DNA of 64,000 bases from UBA6623 sp965238125 (GTDB lineage: Bacteria; Acidobacteriota; Terriglobia; Bryobacterales; UBA6623), in assembly GCA_965238125.1 (NCBI GenBank), contig OZ250179.1, positions 3,906,001 to 3,970,000 of the forward strand, in the 5' to 3' direction. The position numbers were made by a program, and so were the translations under genes. Within the stretch, counting starts at the first letter, position 1; each line of letters begins with the position of its first letter. Below are positions 55,601 through 63,456 of this stretch, piece by piece. The notes beneath the pieces are model-generated. The model searched no databases. It was not told where the DNA came from and saw only the letters and a list, made by a program, of their open reading frames with translations.

Positions 55601-55845
55601 ATGAACATCTACCGCACGAAGCGGTTGCTGAAAAGCTATGCCGACGCGCCGCGGGAAGTGCGACGAGCTTTTGATAAGCAGTTGCTACCGCTGTTGGACA
55701 ATCTGCAACACCCTTCTCCGAGGCCAAGAAGTATGACGAAGCGAACGATGTGTGGCAGGCTCGGGTCAACCGCGATTGGCGATCCTACTTCAAGGTCGAG
55801 GGCGGTGTGTACTACATCGTCGACATGACCCCGCATCCCAAGTGA
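55601..55845 (+). pseudogene. Degenerate RelE/ParE-type toxin gene, frameshifted
   Basis: The first frame (MNIYRTKRLLKSYADAPREVRRAFDKQLLPLLDNLQHPS) joins a second frame (SEAKKYDEANDVWQARVNRDWRSYFKVEGG, VYYIVDMTPHPK) through one missing or extra base near 55717. The joined 80-residue product has the RelE/ParE layout with two helices then a sheet with WQARVNRDWRSYF. As it stands the toxin is inactive. Confidence 0.7.
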
Positions 55846-56003
55846 CGAAGGTCCCTATCGCCGAATCAAAGCGCAGCCGGGGATCCCAGACCAACTCCAC
55901 ATTTTCCCTGATACCGAGTAATGCCCGAATTGCCCCCAAATTGACACACCCCGCTCGCTGCCGGCAAGATGATGGCTGCGGGCAACCCCGGTCCTTGCCA
56001 CTC

Positions 56004-56046
56004 GCGCGCAAGTGGCGGAATTGGCAGACGCGCTAGGTTCAGGTTC
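56004..56046 (+). tRNA. tRNA-Leu (CAG) 5' remnant
   Basis: The 43 bases contain AGTGGCGGAATTGGCAGACG and CGCTAGGTTCAGGT, the acceptor-D arm and anticodon-loop region of bacterial leucine tRNAs with anticodon CAG. The right side of the anticodon stem, the variable arm and T arm do not follow, and the acceptor complement is absent. I read it as a 5' half left by an integration, excision or deletion event and not as a working tRNA. Confidence 0.5.
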
Positions 56047-56394
56047 CAATGAATCGGGTTGCGTCGAGTCGCCCCTAGTCGCAAGTCGGTGATTCTATTA
56101 GAGCGGCAGTCGCCTCGATTTGCCCCCATTCGCGTCACGACAAGGCAACTTTTTGGTTAGCGTTAGGGTTGTCTCGACACCTCACAGCCGACGACCTTTT
56201 CCGGGGACGCCCGAATCCCCAAAAGGACTGCGCGGAAGGGTTCCCCGCGTGTTCACGCCAAACGCTCGAAATCCATGCAATTCTATTCCCTTCCTCTCGC
56301 CTGATCGTCGGGGACGCGTTTTCGTTGGCGCTCAGACGTCCAAAGCGTGCGCTTCAGAGTCACCGCAACCCTCGGTGTGGGAAGCAGGTTAGGC
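56047..56394. other. Eroded spacer, no gene supported
   Basis: Neither strand gives a frame with recognisable features. Plus-strand ORFs here are short and Arg/Pro-rich. Confidence 0.4.
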
Positions 56395-56695
56395 AATAAA
56401 ATACTGCAAGACACTCCAAAAACTCTCCCTCTATCCGCCCTGGAAGCCCTCGCAGAAGGCCTAAGTTGGTGCGAACAAATAAGTTACGCGATCGACCGCT
56501 TTTTGAGGCCGGAAATCAAATATATTGGTTTTTAGAGCGGTCAGCAAAGGCGGGGCGCAGCCGCTCGTCAGCGTTCGATCGCTGCGAGGACCGACCTCCG
56601 CATAGCTGTTGAGAAATAATTTCTCATCCAACAATGACGCCGTGGCAGCGGCGCGGGCGGATGCCTGGAGGCGGGAAAACGGCTTGGCTCAATAG
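56395..56695. repeat. Dispersed ~300-base repeat, copy A
   Basis: Closely similar to the composite of 58485-58547 and 59644-59872, which was split by an IS630-type insertion. Shared blocks include ACTCTCCCTCT, TAAGTTGGTGCGA, GGCGGGGCGCAGCCGCTCGT and GACGCCG near the right end. On the minus strand both copies can be read as partly conserved peptide (RHPPAPLPRRH, RRSVLA, DERLRPAFAD, SHQLRPS) with a frame break in copy A. Nature unknown: remnant gene, non-coding RNA or miniature element. Confidence 0.6.
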
Positions 56696-56920
56696 GGTTG
56701 GCCCTGCTACGATCGGCAGTACAATTTTTGTGTCCAGGGCCGACACGAGGGCCGACCTGCGTCAAGTGCCGATCGCGGATCGTGCGCTAGCGGCGGTTGC
56801 GCCGTTGCTTGCGGGCTTCGGCGTTCCCGCCGCCGTTACGCGTGCCGGTCGAGCTGGCGATCAGCGGGGAGAGGCTATTGCGTCAGAGTTCGGGAGTGTT
56901 CCCGGTCTCGCCCCTCTTCG

Positions 56921-57127
56921 CTATTCGCAGTTGCAGAGGTCGTCCTGAAAAGAGATTTCGCCGCCGTTGCCAAACTCGTCACAGTCACCGTGGTTGAAAT
57001 GCCGACTGCTTTTGTCGAAATGGCACATCAGAGTCTTGCTTTGACCAGCGGCGACCGGTTCGGGGCTGACGCCGACGATGGCAAGAGCGAGCGCTACTAC
57101 AAAACCTATAGCAATAAACTTCTTCAT
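56921..57127 (-). CDS. Small secreted Cys-containing protein
   Basis: 68 residues with AGGAG 8 bases before the ATG. MKKFIAIGFVVALALAIVGV with SPEPVAAG is a textbook signal peptide. The mature part (KTLMCHFDKSSRHFNHGDCDEFGN, then LCNCE) carries four Cys and the MCH...HGD pattern seen in short calcium- or surface-related secreted modules of environmental bacteria. It is one of few healthy-looking genes in this eroded zone. Function unknown. Confidence 0.7.
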   Translation of the reverse strand: MKKFIAIGFVVALALAIVGVSPEPVAAGQSKTLMCHFDKSSRHFNHGDCDEFGNGGEISFQDDLCNCE

Positions 57128-57700
57128 GTTTGTCTCCTATTCAGAATTCTGATCGAGATGACCGCCGACTCTTGCACCAGCCCACGGACAAAATAAGACT
57201 ATATCAGGCCGGGTGACCGCTGTAAATAGATCTATGGTAATGTTTTTGCCCCAAGAACCAGGACTGGATGCGGACACCTTGCTCGCCCTGGCGGGCCTCC
57301 CACTCCTCGGCGCTGTGCACGTTGCCGGGACGCAGCGCCCGCCCCCCCTTCGTTTTGGCGTTCAGGCAGTCCGGCGGTCACACGGGCAAAGCCGCTCGAC
57401 GAAGGTCCCCAGATCCTCAACTAATCCGGGAGACGAGATCAACCTTACCCTCGTTGGCCCGACCCGACTCGACTCGCCTCGACCGCGAGACGACCAACCG
57501 GAGGCGACTTCGCGGGAGCACTTTTTGCAGTTGCGCCCTTGGCGTTCGCTTCGAAAAGACCATCCGCCGACACTGTGGCGTGTTCGCGATTGGAGGCCCT
57601 CTACCCCTCAAACCGCCTATGAATCGGGGTCTATGTGGACATCTGTGTGGACAGGGCCATCGGGGAGCGAACGATGATGCCCGTAAGTTATTGAAAAGAT
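57128..57700. other. Eroded spacer with an IS1380 relic
   Basis: No gene is supported. Bases 57305-57335 (CCTCGGCGCTGTGCACGTTG, then CCGGGACGCAG) are identical to part of the divergent IS1380 transposase gene at copy 2 (near 17888-17918), pointing to a nearly vanished element. Other ORFs are low-complexity. Confidence 0.5.
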
Positions 57701-57752
57701 TGGTCGGGCCGCCGAGATTTGAACTCGGGACCTCTTCCACCCCAAGGAAGCG
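57701..57752 (-). tRNA. tRNA-Pro (GGG) 3' fragment, possible att site
   Basis: On the minus strand the anticodon stem-loop (CTTCC, TTGGGGT, GGAAG, anticodon GGG), a T arm (CCGAG TTCAAAT CTCGG) and an acceptor end CGGCCCGACCA with encoded CCA are intact. The 5' half is not a tRNA: only CGGG matches the acceptor and no D arm is present. Exact retention from the anticodon loop to the 3' end is the classic footprint of tyrosine-recombinase attachment sites in tRNA genes. Confidence 0.65.
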
Positions 57753-58484
57753 CCAGCCAACCACTTACGAGTCATCCCGATGCAAACAAACAACTTACAC
57801 CTTCCGTCTTTGCGGGAGAAGTGCGGGAATTGTGCGGGATCTTGCGAATTGTGCGGGATTTTGCGGGAGAAAAATCTAGGCTCGACGGGGTGGCTCCCCC
57901 GCTTAGTATTCTCCGCGCATGGCGCGGCGGTAGTGTCTGACCCAGGGCGATCGTAGCAGCCGTCTGCCTCAGCTTGGGTTCACTTCCAGGCTCGTCTGGT
58001 TGGACACCACTCGAAAAGCGGCCTGTAAATGGAACCCCTAATGGAACCCCAAAAACGAGGGACACTCCCGCACAACCGACAGACTGGCCCAATGTCGTTG
58101 AGTGGTGCTCCATCGCTGTTGGGCCGCAGCAGAAGTACACCAGAAAAAAAGACCCGCCCGGCACCATTTACCAGGCGGGGATGAATCAATCATCAAGACA
58201 AGGAGTTGGGAGTTCATCTCCCGTCACAGCCTAATCAAACAACCTTTACAGCCTAGCACAACCTTAAGACCGGTGCACCACATGACTGGCTCAACTTTCC
58301 CCTTGGGCCTGATCCGAAGACGGACCCAACGACCCAGGAGAGCAAGGCTGCCTGAAACGCCGATTTACATACAATCCCTCCCTCTTCTGCCGACGTGAAT
58401 TCGATTCAGGCCCGTCAGCCCCCGTAAACCTCCCTGAAACGCCTCAAAACAAACCCTTTATTCTGTGAATGCGTACGAAGACAG
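57753..58484. other. Accessory spacer without recognisable genes
   Basis: No integrase or other gene is recognised in these 732 bases. A short run of related units (TGCGGGA, GAATTGTGCGGGAT, TTGCGGGAG) occurs at 57809-57870. The AT content rises to the right. It may be the eroded edge of an island next to the tRNA-Pro fragment. Confidence 0.4.
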
Positions 58485-58547
58485 TACGATTAAGATACTC
58501 CGACAAACTCTCCCTCTGTCCGCCCGAAACCCTCAACAGACGGCCTA

Positions 58548-59641
58548 TTGAGTCTCGCATAATATCCTGTCAATCGAGACAAAGAGAAGACTGTTTCCAG
58601 AAAGCGGTAATCAAGCGCGGTTTGCGGCGCATGCGCCGCAGCGTTTTGCGGGCACGTTCGTCGAGTTCCCAGTAGTCCTTCGGACAGACGTTCGGCAACT
58701 CGTGCTGTTTCCAGTACGCCCAGATGTATTCCACCGGATTCAGCTCCGGCGCATACGCCGGCAAATACTCCGTCACGATATGGCCTTGCGAGAGTTCAAT
58801 GAACTCTCGCACCATCCGACTGCGATGCGCCGGCAAGCGGTCCCAGACGATCATCAACGGGCCGTCCATGTGGCGAACCAAGGCCTGCAGAAAGTCGATG
58901 ACCTCCAACTCGCCAATCGCGCCGGGATAGAGCCGAAAGTAAAAGTTGCGCAACGTCAACCCGGCCGACACCGAAAGCTTCTGCCAATTGAAGTTGAACT
59001 CCAGCAGCGGCGTCTCGCCGCGCGGCGCCCAGGTGCGGCAACGATGCGGCTTCTGACTCCATCCGCTTTCGTCGATGAAGACGATCGTGCGGTCTTGTTT
59101 GCGGGCTTTTTTTTAATGGCCGGCCACCTCTTGCACTTCCAGTCGCGGATGGCCTCTTCGTTGCGCTCGCGGGCTTTGCCGACCGGGCGTTGCGGGCTCC
59201 AGCCGAGCGCCCGCAGGATCTTCCAGACATGGCCCTCGTGATAGCGCACGCCGAACTCGTCTCGGATCAGACGAGCCACCCGCGGACAGCTCCACAACGG
59301 CGTCGGGAAGCCGTGCGCCTCGGGGCCTTCGAGCAGCAGGATCTCCAGGCGTTCGAGCTGCGTGGCGTCTAATAGCGGCTTGCGGCCGGCGCGGCCGGCC
59401 TTGCGCAGCCCGGCCTCGCCTTGCGCCAGGTACTGTCGTCGCCACTCACTGACGGTTTGGCGGGCGACTGTCAGACGCCTGGCGGTTTCGGACTGATTGA
59501 GTCCTTCATCGAGCAAACGCATCGCTTCGAAACGGCGTTTCTCCAATGCTTCGAAATCGCGGCGCTTTCCTTTCGGTGTTCCCATACATAAGAATACGTA
59601 CGGCAACACCAAAAAATGTCACTCTATTTTGCGAGACTCAA
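58548..59641 (-). mobile_element. IS630-type element, copy C, intact
   Basis: 1094 bases with ends TTGAGTCTCGC and GCGAGACTCAA and TA duplications at 58546-58547 and 59642-59643. Nearly identical to copy B. It lies within repeat copy B, whose intact sister (copy A) shows the unoccupied TA. Confidence 0.92.
58570..59585 (-). CDS. IS630-type transposase made by -1 frameshift
   Basis: Same product as copy B with one or two base changes. OrfA starts at ATG 59585 (GTPKGKRRDFEALEKRR), the A8 slip site is near 59110, and the DDE part ends at TGA 58570. Catalytic segments VFIDESGW, VWDRLPAHRS and PELNPVEYIW are kept. Confidence 0.85.
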
Positions 59642-59874
59642 TAAGTTGGTGCGAAAAAAGCAAGTTACGCGTTCGACTGCTCTTTGAGGCCGGATGTTCA
59701 AATATATTGTCTTCAGAGTAGTCAGCAAAGGCGGGGCGCAGCCGCTCGTCAGCCTCGATCACTGCTAGGACCGACCTCCGCATACCTGGCGAGAAATAGT
59801 TTCTCGTCAACCAATGACGCCGGGGGAGCGGCGCGGGCGGATGCCTGGAGACGGGCAAAGCGACGTGGCTCAAA

Positions 59875-61540
59875 CCCGGATTTCCACTTTAGTTTCGGTT
59901 CTGCTAACCATCGGGTGGACTCGGACGCCTTTATTTATGCGGGCTTGAAAGCACTCAAGGCGCTGAGGAGATCAACACCCAATGGGTGAAAAAGAAAACA
60001 AACCGTTTCAGCTCACCTTCAATGGATTTCTCAAGGTCGATTTCCAAGGATCGCGAGTCACCTCGGATGGCGGGCTGATTCTCATTCGCGAACTGGACGA
60101 ACGACTCGGACTAGGCAAGCTGATAGACGAGCATCTGACGGATTCGCGGCAAGGCTCGAACAAGAAGTTCCCGTTCGTCGATCTGCTGCGACAGTCGGTC
60201 TACTCCCGCTTGGCGGGCTACGAGGATCTCAACGACGCCGTTCGTGTCTCCGCCGATCCAACCTTTCGGCTGATTGGCTCGAAGAAGAACTGGGATCGCG
60301 GCGCGGCGCTGACCTCCCGGCTGCAGAGCTTCGAGACCGCCATGCTCGCCGGCGACGAGAATCTGATCGGGCTGATGGCGGTGAACCGCGAGTTGATCGC
60401 GCAAGCCGAGGCCGGTGATGACTCCGAGTGCGTCGTGCTGGACATGGACTCTACCGAGAGCCCCGTCCACGGCCGGCAGGAAGGCAGCGCCTACAACGGC
60501 CACTTCGAGTCGGTCTGCTACCACCCACTGTTGCTGTTCAACCAGCACGGCGATTGCTTGGCGGCAAAGTTGCGACCGGGCAACGTGTCCAGCGCCGAGG
60601 ACTGGGACGAGCTGCTGCTGCCGGAAATCGAACGCCAACAGGCGGAGGGCAAACAGGTGACGTTCCGGGCCGATGCCGCCTTCGCCAAGCCGGATATTTA
60701 CGAGACGTTGGAGGAGCGCGGCGTGGACTACGTGATTCGCATCCCGGCCAACAAGAGCCTGGAGCTGGAGATCGAAGATATCCTGTTTCGTCCGCCGGGC
60801 AGGCCGAGCGCAAAGCCCCTGGTGCGCTACAGGAGCTTTCGGTATCAGGCCGCGAGCTGGTCGAAGTCCCGGCGGGTTGTTGCGAAGGTCGAGCATCACC
60901 AAGGTGAGTTGTTTCCTCGCGTCGGTTTCATCGTCACGAGCATGGCCTTGCCGAGCCGCTCGCTGGTGCGGTTCTACAACAAGCGCGGCACGGCGGAGCA
61001 GTGGATCAAGGAAGGCAAACAAGCGACGCATTGGACAAGGCTGTCATGCCATCGGTTCCGGGCCAACGAAGTGCGACTGCAACTCAGCGTGCTGGCCTAT
61101 AACCTGGGGAACCTATGGCGGAGGCTCGGGCTGCCGCAACGGATCAAGAGCTGGTCGCTGACGAGCTTGCAACAGCGGCTGATGAAGACGGGCGGTAGGC
61201 TGGTCAAGCATGCGCGGTACTATTGGCTGCTGTTGGCCGAAGGACATCTGAACCGGCGGCTGTTCGGCGACATGCTGCATAGGATCTGGGCGCTGCCTGT
61301 GCCGGGTGGGTAGCGTTGCCCGGGCGAGGATCAACAGTTTTTGGCTCCAAAAAGGTTTCGCAGGGAGCAGTGTCGGCCGGAGCGCCGTTCAGTCCGCTCA
61401 ATCAACGTCTGTGAGCGGACGGACGAGCCCTGGCGCCTACCGGCGGAGGTGATGTGCAGGGTTCAGCGCGAAAAGACGTGGTATTCGGCGCAGCGGGGGT
61501 GTATCCTGTGACCGTGCCAGGGCCAAAATGGAAATCCTGG
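59875..61540 (+). mobile_element. IS1380-type element, copy 4
   Basis: 1666 bases, ends CCCGGATTTCCACTTT and the complement of CCAGGATTTCCATTTT, target duplication TCAAA at 59870-59874 and 61541-61545. It is the only member of the near-identical group here with both a clean duplication and an intact transposase. Confidence 0.95.
59982..61313 (+). CDS. IS1380-family transposase
   Basis: 443 residues with a full DDE set (LDMDSTESPVHG, FRADAAFA, EQWIKEGK), differing from copy 1 only at isolated positions. Since it sits in an element with a fresh 5-bp duplication and no frame damage, it is the best candidate for the active copy in this window. It could act in trans on the frameshifted copy 3. 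Confidence 0.95.
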   Translation: MGEKENKPFQLTFNGFLKVDFQGSRVTSDGGLILIRELDERLGLGKLIDEHLTDSRQGSNKKFPFVDLLRQSVYSRLAGYEDLNDAVRVSADPTFRLIGSKKNWDRGAALTSRLQSFETAMLAGDENLIGLMAVNRELIAQAEAGDDSECVVLDMDSTESPVHGRQEGSAYNGHFESVCYHPLLLFNQHGDCLAAKLRPGNVSSAEDWDELLLPEIERQQAEGKQVTFRADAAFAKPDIYETLEERGVDYVIRIPANKSLELEIEDILFRPPGRPSAKPLVRYRSFRYQAASWSKSRRVVAKVEHHQGELFPRVGFIVTSMALPSRSLVRFYNKRGTAEQWIKEGKQATHWTRLSCHRFRANEVRLQLSVLAYNLGNLWRRLGLPQRIKSWSLTSLQQRLMKTGGRLVKHARYYWLLLAEGHLNRRLFGDMLHRIWALPVPGG

Positions 61541-61889
61541 TCAAAGGGTCTGGTCGAATCACGACATCTTCGGCAAATTTGGTCGCGAAAGGGGTTTACA
61601 ACCAAGGCGTAGGGTGGTATTCTTACTTTCCCTTAGGGGATCATACCTACGACCGTATTGGGTACCCGGAGAGGAACTGTTGTAGCTGACCGTATCTCTT
61701 GGTATCACTTTAGGTTCGGAAGACCAAGCATTCTCCGGTCTGGATGGTACTGTCACCACAATCGGTCGGAGAGTGGGTTTTTGAGTAAAGACATATGCCG
61801 GCTCAGGTTTTTCCGGGGCAGAAGCGGTCGGCGGTCGGGAAGATCCAGCGGCAATCGACGCCTACAGCAGTTAAAGAGGGAATTCTGAA
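61541..61889. other. Spacer with weak coding-like fragments
   Basis: Peptide-like stretches appear in different frames (SANLVAKGVYNQGVGWYSYFPLG around 61570-61640; SLGITLGSEDQAFSGLDGTV around 61690-61760), each ended by stops. They may be remains of a secreted or repeat protein broken before the IS1380 insertion. No intact gene is seen. GAGGG at the right edge serves the small ORF that follows. Confidence 0.35.
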
Positions 61890-62042
61890 ATGCTGAAGAA
61901 TTACGAACTCGAATCAAAGATCAACGTGAAGAGACCGGCTTCGGTGAATGCGCTTGCACAAGCCAAGGCCGCGGGCGCCACCGGCCGAGACGCGGATCCG
62001 CAGGCCTGGCCGTTCCCGGAAGACTGGGACGGTTTCTGCTAA
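61890..62042 (+). CDS. 50-residue small protein ending WPFPEDWDGFC
   Basis: ATG behind GAGGG at suitable spacing. Sequence in parts: MLKNYELESKINVKRPASVN, ALAQAKAAGATGRDADPQ, AWPFPEDWDGFC, then TAA. The charged N-terminal helix, Ala/Gly linker and Trp/Pro/Cys-ending tail look like a defined peptide rather than noise. I know no family. The ending Cys and aromatic cluster resemble a core region of a modified peptide, but no maturase is adjacent. A hairpin (GGGCTAC with GTAGCCC) follows near 62091-62120. Confidence 0.5.
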   Translation: MLKNYELESKINVKRPASVNALAQAKAAGATGRDADPQAWPFPEDWDGFC

Positions 62043-62090
62043 AGATCCACAAAAAGTACTAGTCCCCATGCTCTGGAGTATGGTACCCTG

Positions 62091-62120
62091 GGGCTACGGC
62101 TTAGGTCTAGCTGTAGCCCT
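62091..62120 (+). promoter_or_regulatory. Stem-loop between the small ORF and the membrane protein gene
   Basis: GGGGCTAC and GTAGCCC pair around a loop of about 14 bases, ending just before the ATG of the membrane protein. It may end the small ORF transcript or control the next gene. Confidence 0.35.
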
Positions 62121-62915
62121 ATGGGTATTTCTACGCTATATGAGGGATTGTGGGTCATCACCCTAGCCCTTCAGGGGGTGTGGGCGGCCCGCATCTGGAA
62201 TGCCTCTCTCTCTCGCCACTACCCGATTCTCTTCCTCTACCTTTGCACGATGACTCTGTTGGGAGTCGTTGGGTATTCTTTGTTTGCCTCCGAGGTGCGT
62301 GTTTTTGACATGGCGGCGTACACGCTGTTCTGGATTTACACTCGCCCGCTGGATTGGGCATTGCTCTTCCTGCTGATTTTTGAGCTGTATCGCTGCGTGC
62401 TGGAGGACTACCTGGGCTTGTGCAAGCTCGGACGGATAGTGTTGTACGGGGCTTTGCTGGGGGTGGTGGTATTGATCGGCGCGCTGGCCGTGGTGGACCC
62501 GTTCCAGGGGGTGGAGTTGAAGCGTTGGCATCGGTTTTGGCTGATTCTCGAGCGCGACATCTATCTAGCGGTGGCGGTGGTTGTGTTCCTGCTGCTGACG
62601 TTCAAGCGGCTGTTCCGGCTGAATACGGCCAAGAATGTTCATTTGATCTTCGCGAGTTTCGGGCTTTACTTTGCCGGACACGCGGCGTTTTCGGTGCTGC
62701 GGGCCTACATGGGGCCTTGGTTTAACGGGGTCAGCAATGTCGGCAGCATCCTTTTATATGCGTTCTGTTTGGGATTGGGGGCTACGCTGTTCTCCCGCGC
62801 TGGGGAAGAAAAGCCCGTACGGCGGTTTTCGCTGCAGGAGTACACAGCGACCGCGCAAGCTGCCTCGAAGCAGCTGGATACACTCAACCGACGTCTGGTT
62901 GAGGTTTTGAACTAG
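62121..62915 (+). CDS. Multi-span membrane protein, acidobacterial type
   Basis: 264 residues with about seven hydrophobic segments (LWVITLALQGVWAARIW, YPILFLYLCTMTLLGVVGYSLF, YTLFWIYTRPLDWALLFLLIFELY, IVLYGALLGVVVLIGALAVV, IYLAVAVVVFLLLTF, LIFASFGLYFAGHAAFSVL, ILLYAFCLGLGATLF) and a cytoplasmic tail. Proteins of this layout are frequent in acidobacteria, in pairs with a short membrane-anchored partner as here. Role unknown. Confidence 0.8.
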   Translation: MGISTLYEGLWVITLALQGVWAARIWNASLSRHYPILFLYLCTMTLLGVVGYSLFASEVRVFDMAAYTLFWIYTRPLDWALLFLLIFELYRCVLEDYLGLCKLGRIVLYGALLGVVVLIGALAVVDPFQGVELKRWHRFWLILERDIYLAVAVVVFLLLTFKRLFRLNTAKNVHLIFASFGLYFAGHAAFSVLRAYMGPWFNGVSNVGSILLYAFCLGLGATLFSRAGEEKPVRRFSLQEYTATAQAASKQLDTLNRRLVEVLN

Positions 62916-62933
62916 AAAGATCGTAAGAACCGG

Positions 62934-63239
62934 ATGACGATTGTTCTTGTACTCTTGACCCTGATCTTAGTGATCGGGCTGGTGGTGGGCTGGGAATTAC
63001 TGCGTGTGCGTCGCGCCGCCGAGGGCGACCTCGATCCGGAACAACTTCTGGCGAAGCTGTCAAGTTTGCATGTGTATGATCCCATGCGGAGGTTACTCAG
63101 CGACGATGACTTCGTGTTTGTGCACAACCAGGTTTTGTCCGAGAGCGAAAAGAGACGATTCCGCTCAAAGGGTTGGCGGCGAAAAAATTTGGTAGTTTGT
63201 GGACATCGATTGTTACCAACATCAATCTTGCGGCACTAG
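62934..63239 (+). CDS. Short membrane-anchored protein, probably 3' truncated
   Basis: 101 residues. One N-terminal anchor (IVLVLLTLILVIGLVVGWELL) then a cytoplasmic helix region (LAKLSSLHVYDPMRRLLSDDDFVFV, LSESEKRRFRSKGWRRK). After GWRRK the reading seems foreign, and a different frame (KKFGSLWTSIVTNINLAALVDW) stays open and looks coding-like. A frameshift in the A6 run near 63183 or fusion to relic DNA to the right may have cut the normal end. It begins 18 bases after the multi-span gene and is probably in the same operon. Confidence 0.6.
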   Translation: MTIVLVLLTLILVIGLVVGWELLRVRRAAEGDLDPEQLLAKLSSLHVYDPMRRLLSDDDFVFVHNQVLSESEKRRFRSKGWRRKNLVVCGHRLLPTSILRH

Positions 63240-63270
63240 TGGATTGGACCACAACGGCGCTTTTTTTTTG

Positions 63271-63454
63271 CTTCATCCACTACTCAAGGGCTTCGTGCGT
63301 GTCCGCTCCTACGGCTTCCTAGCCAACTGCCAGTGAAACGGCCGACGCAGAAAGCGCTCCACAACGCCGCTGTCCGCTCTGCCGCCAAGGACGCATGCTG
63401 TTGGTCGAGGCGTTTCAACCGCTGCGCCCCGCAGTCACTCTCTTCTTTGACACT
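63271..63454 (+). pseudogene. IS91-like transposase C-terminal relic
   Basis: LHPLLKGFVRVRSYGFLANCQ in one frame and RRCPLCRQGRMLLVEAFQPLRP in a second are the end of IS91/IS801-type transposases (the GFxRxRxxGFLAN strand and the final CPxCxxGRM zinc knuckle). A frameshift lies between them, and everything before is missing. IS630 copy D inserted at its end (TA at 63455-63456). Confidence 0.6.
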
Positions 63455-63456
63455 TA

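Larger units (their letters stand above)
58485..59872. repeat. Dispersed ~300-base repeat, copy B, split by IS630 copy C
   Basis: The halves 58485-58547 and 59644-59872 match copy A at 56395-56695 across the IS630 insertion. Insertion took place at the TA in GGCCTAAGTTGG, the sequence preserved in copy A. This gives the exact empty site. Confidence 0.65.

Noticed and set aside
57701..57752. Use of the tRNA-Pro fragment as att site of the phage cluster at 12.8-34.9 kb
   Set aside because: More than 22 kb of ordinary chromosomal genes lies between, and no matching tRNA end borders the cluster.
57268..57879. 203-codon ORF with VGPPRFELGTSS
   Set aside because: That peptide is the translation of the tRNA-Pro fragment read in the wrong sense, a known false ORF pattern.
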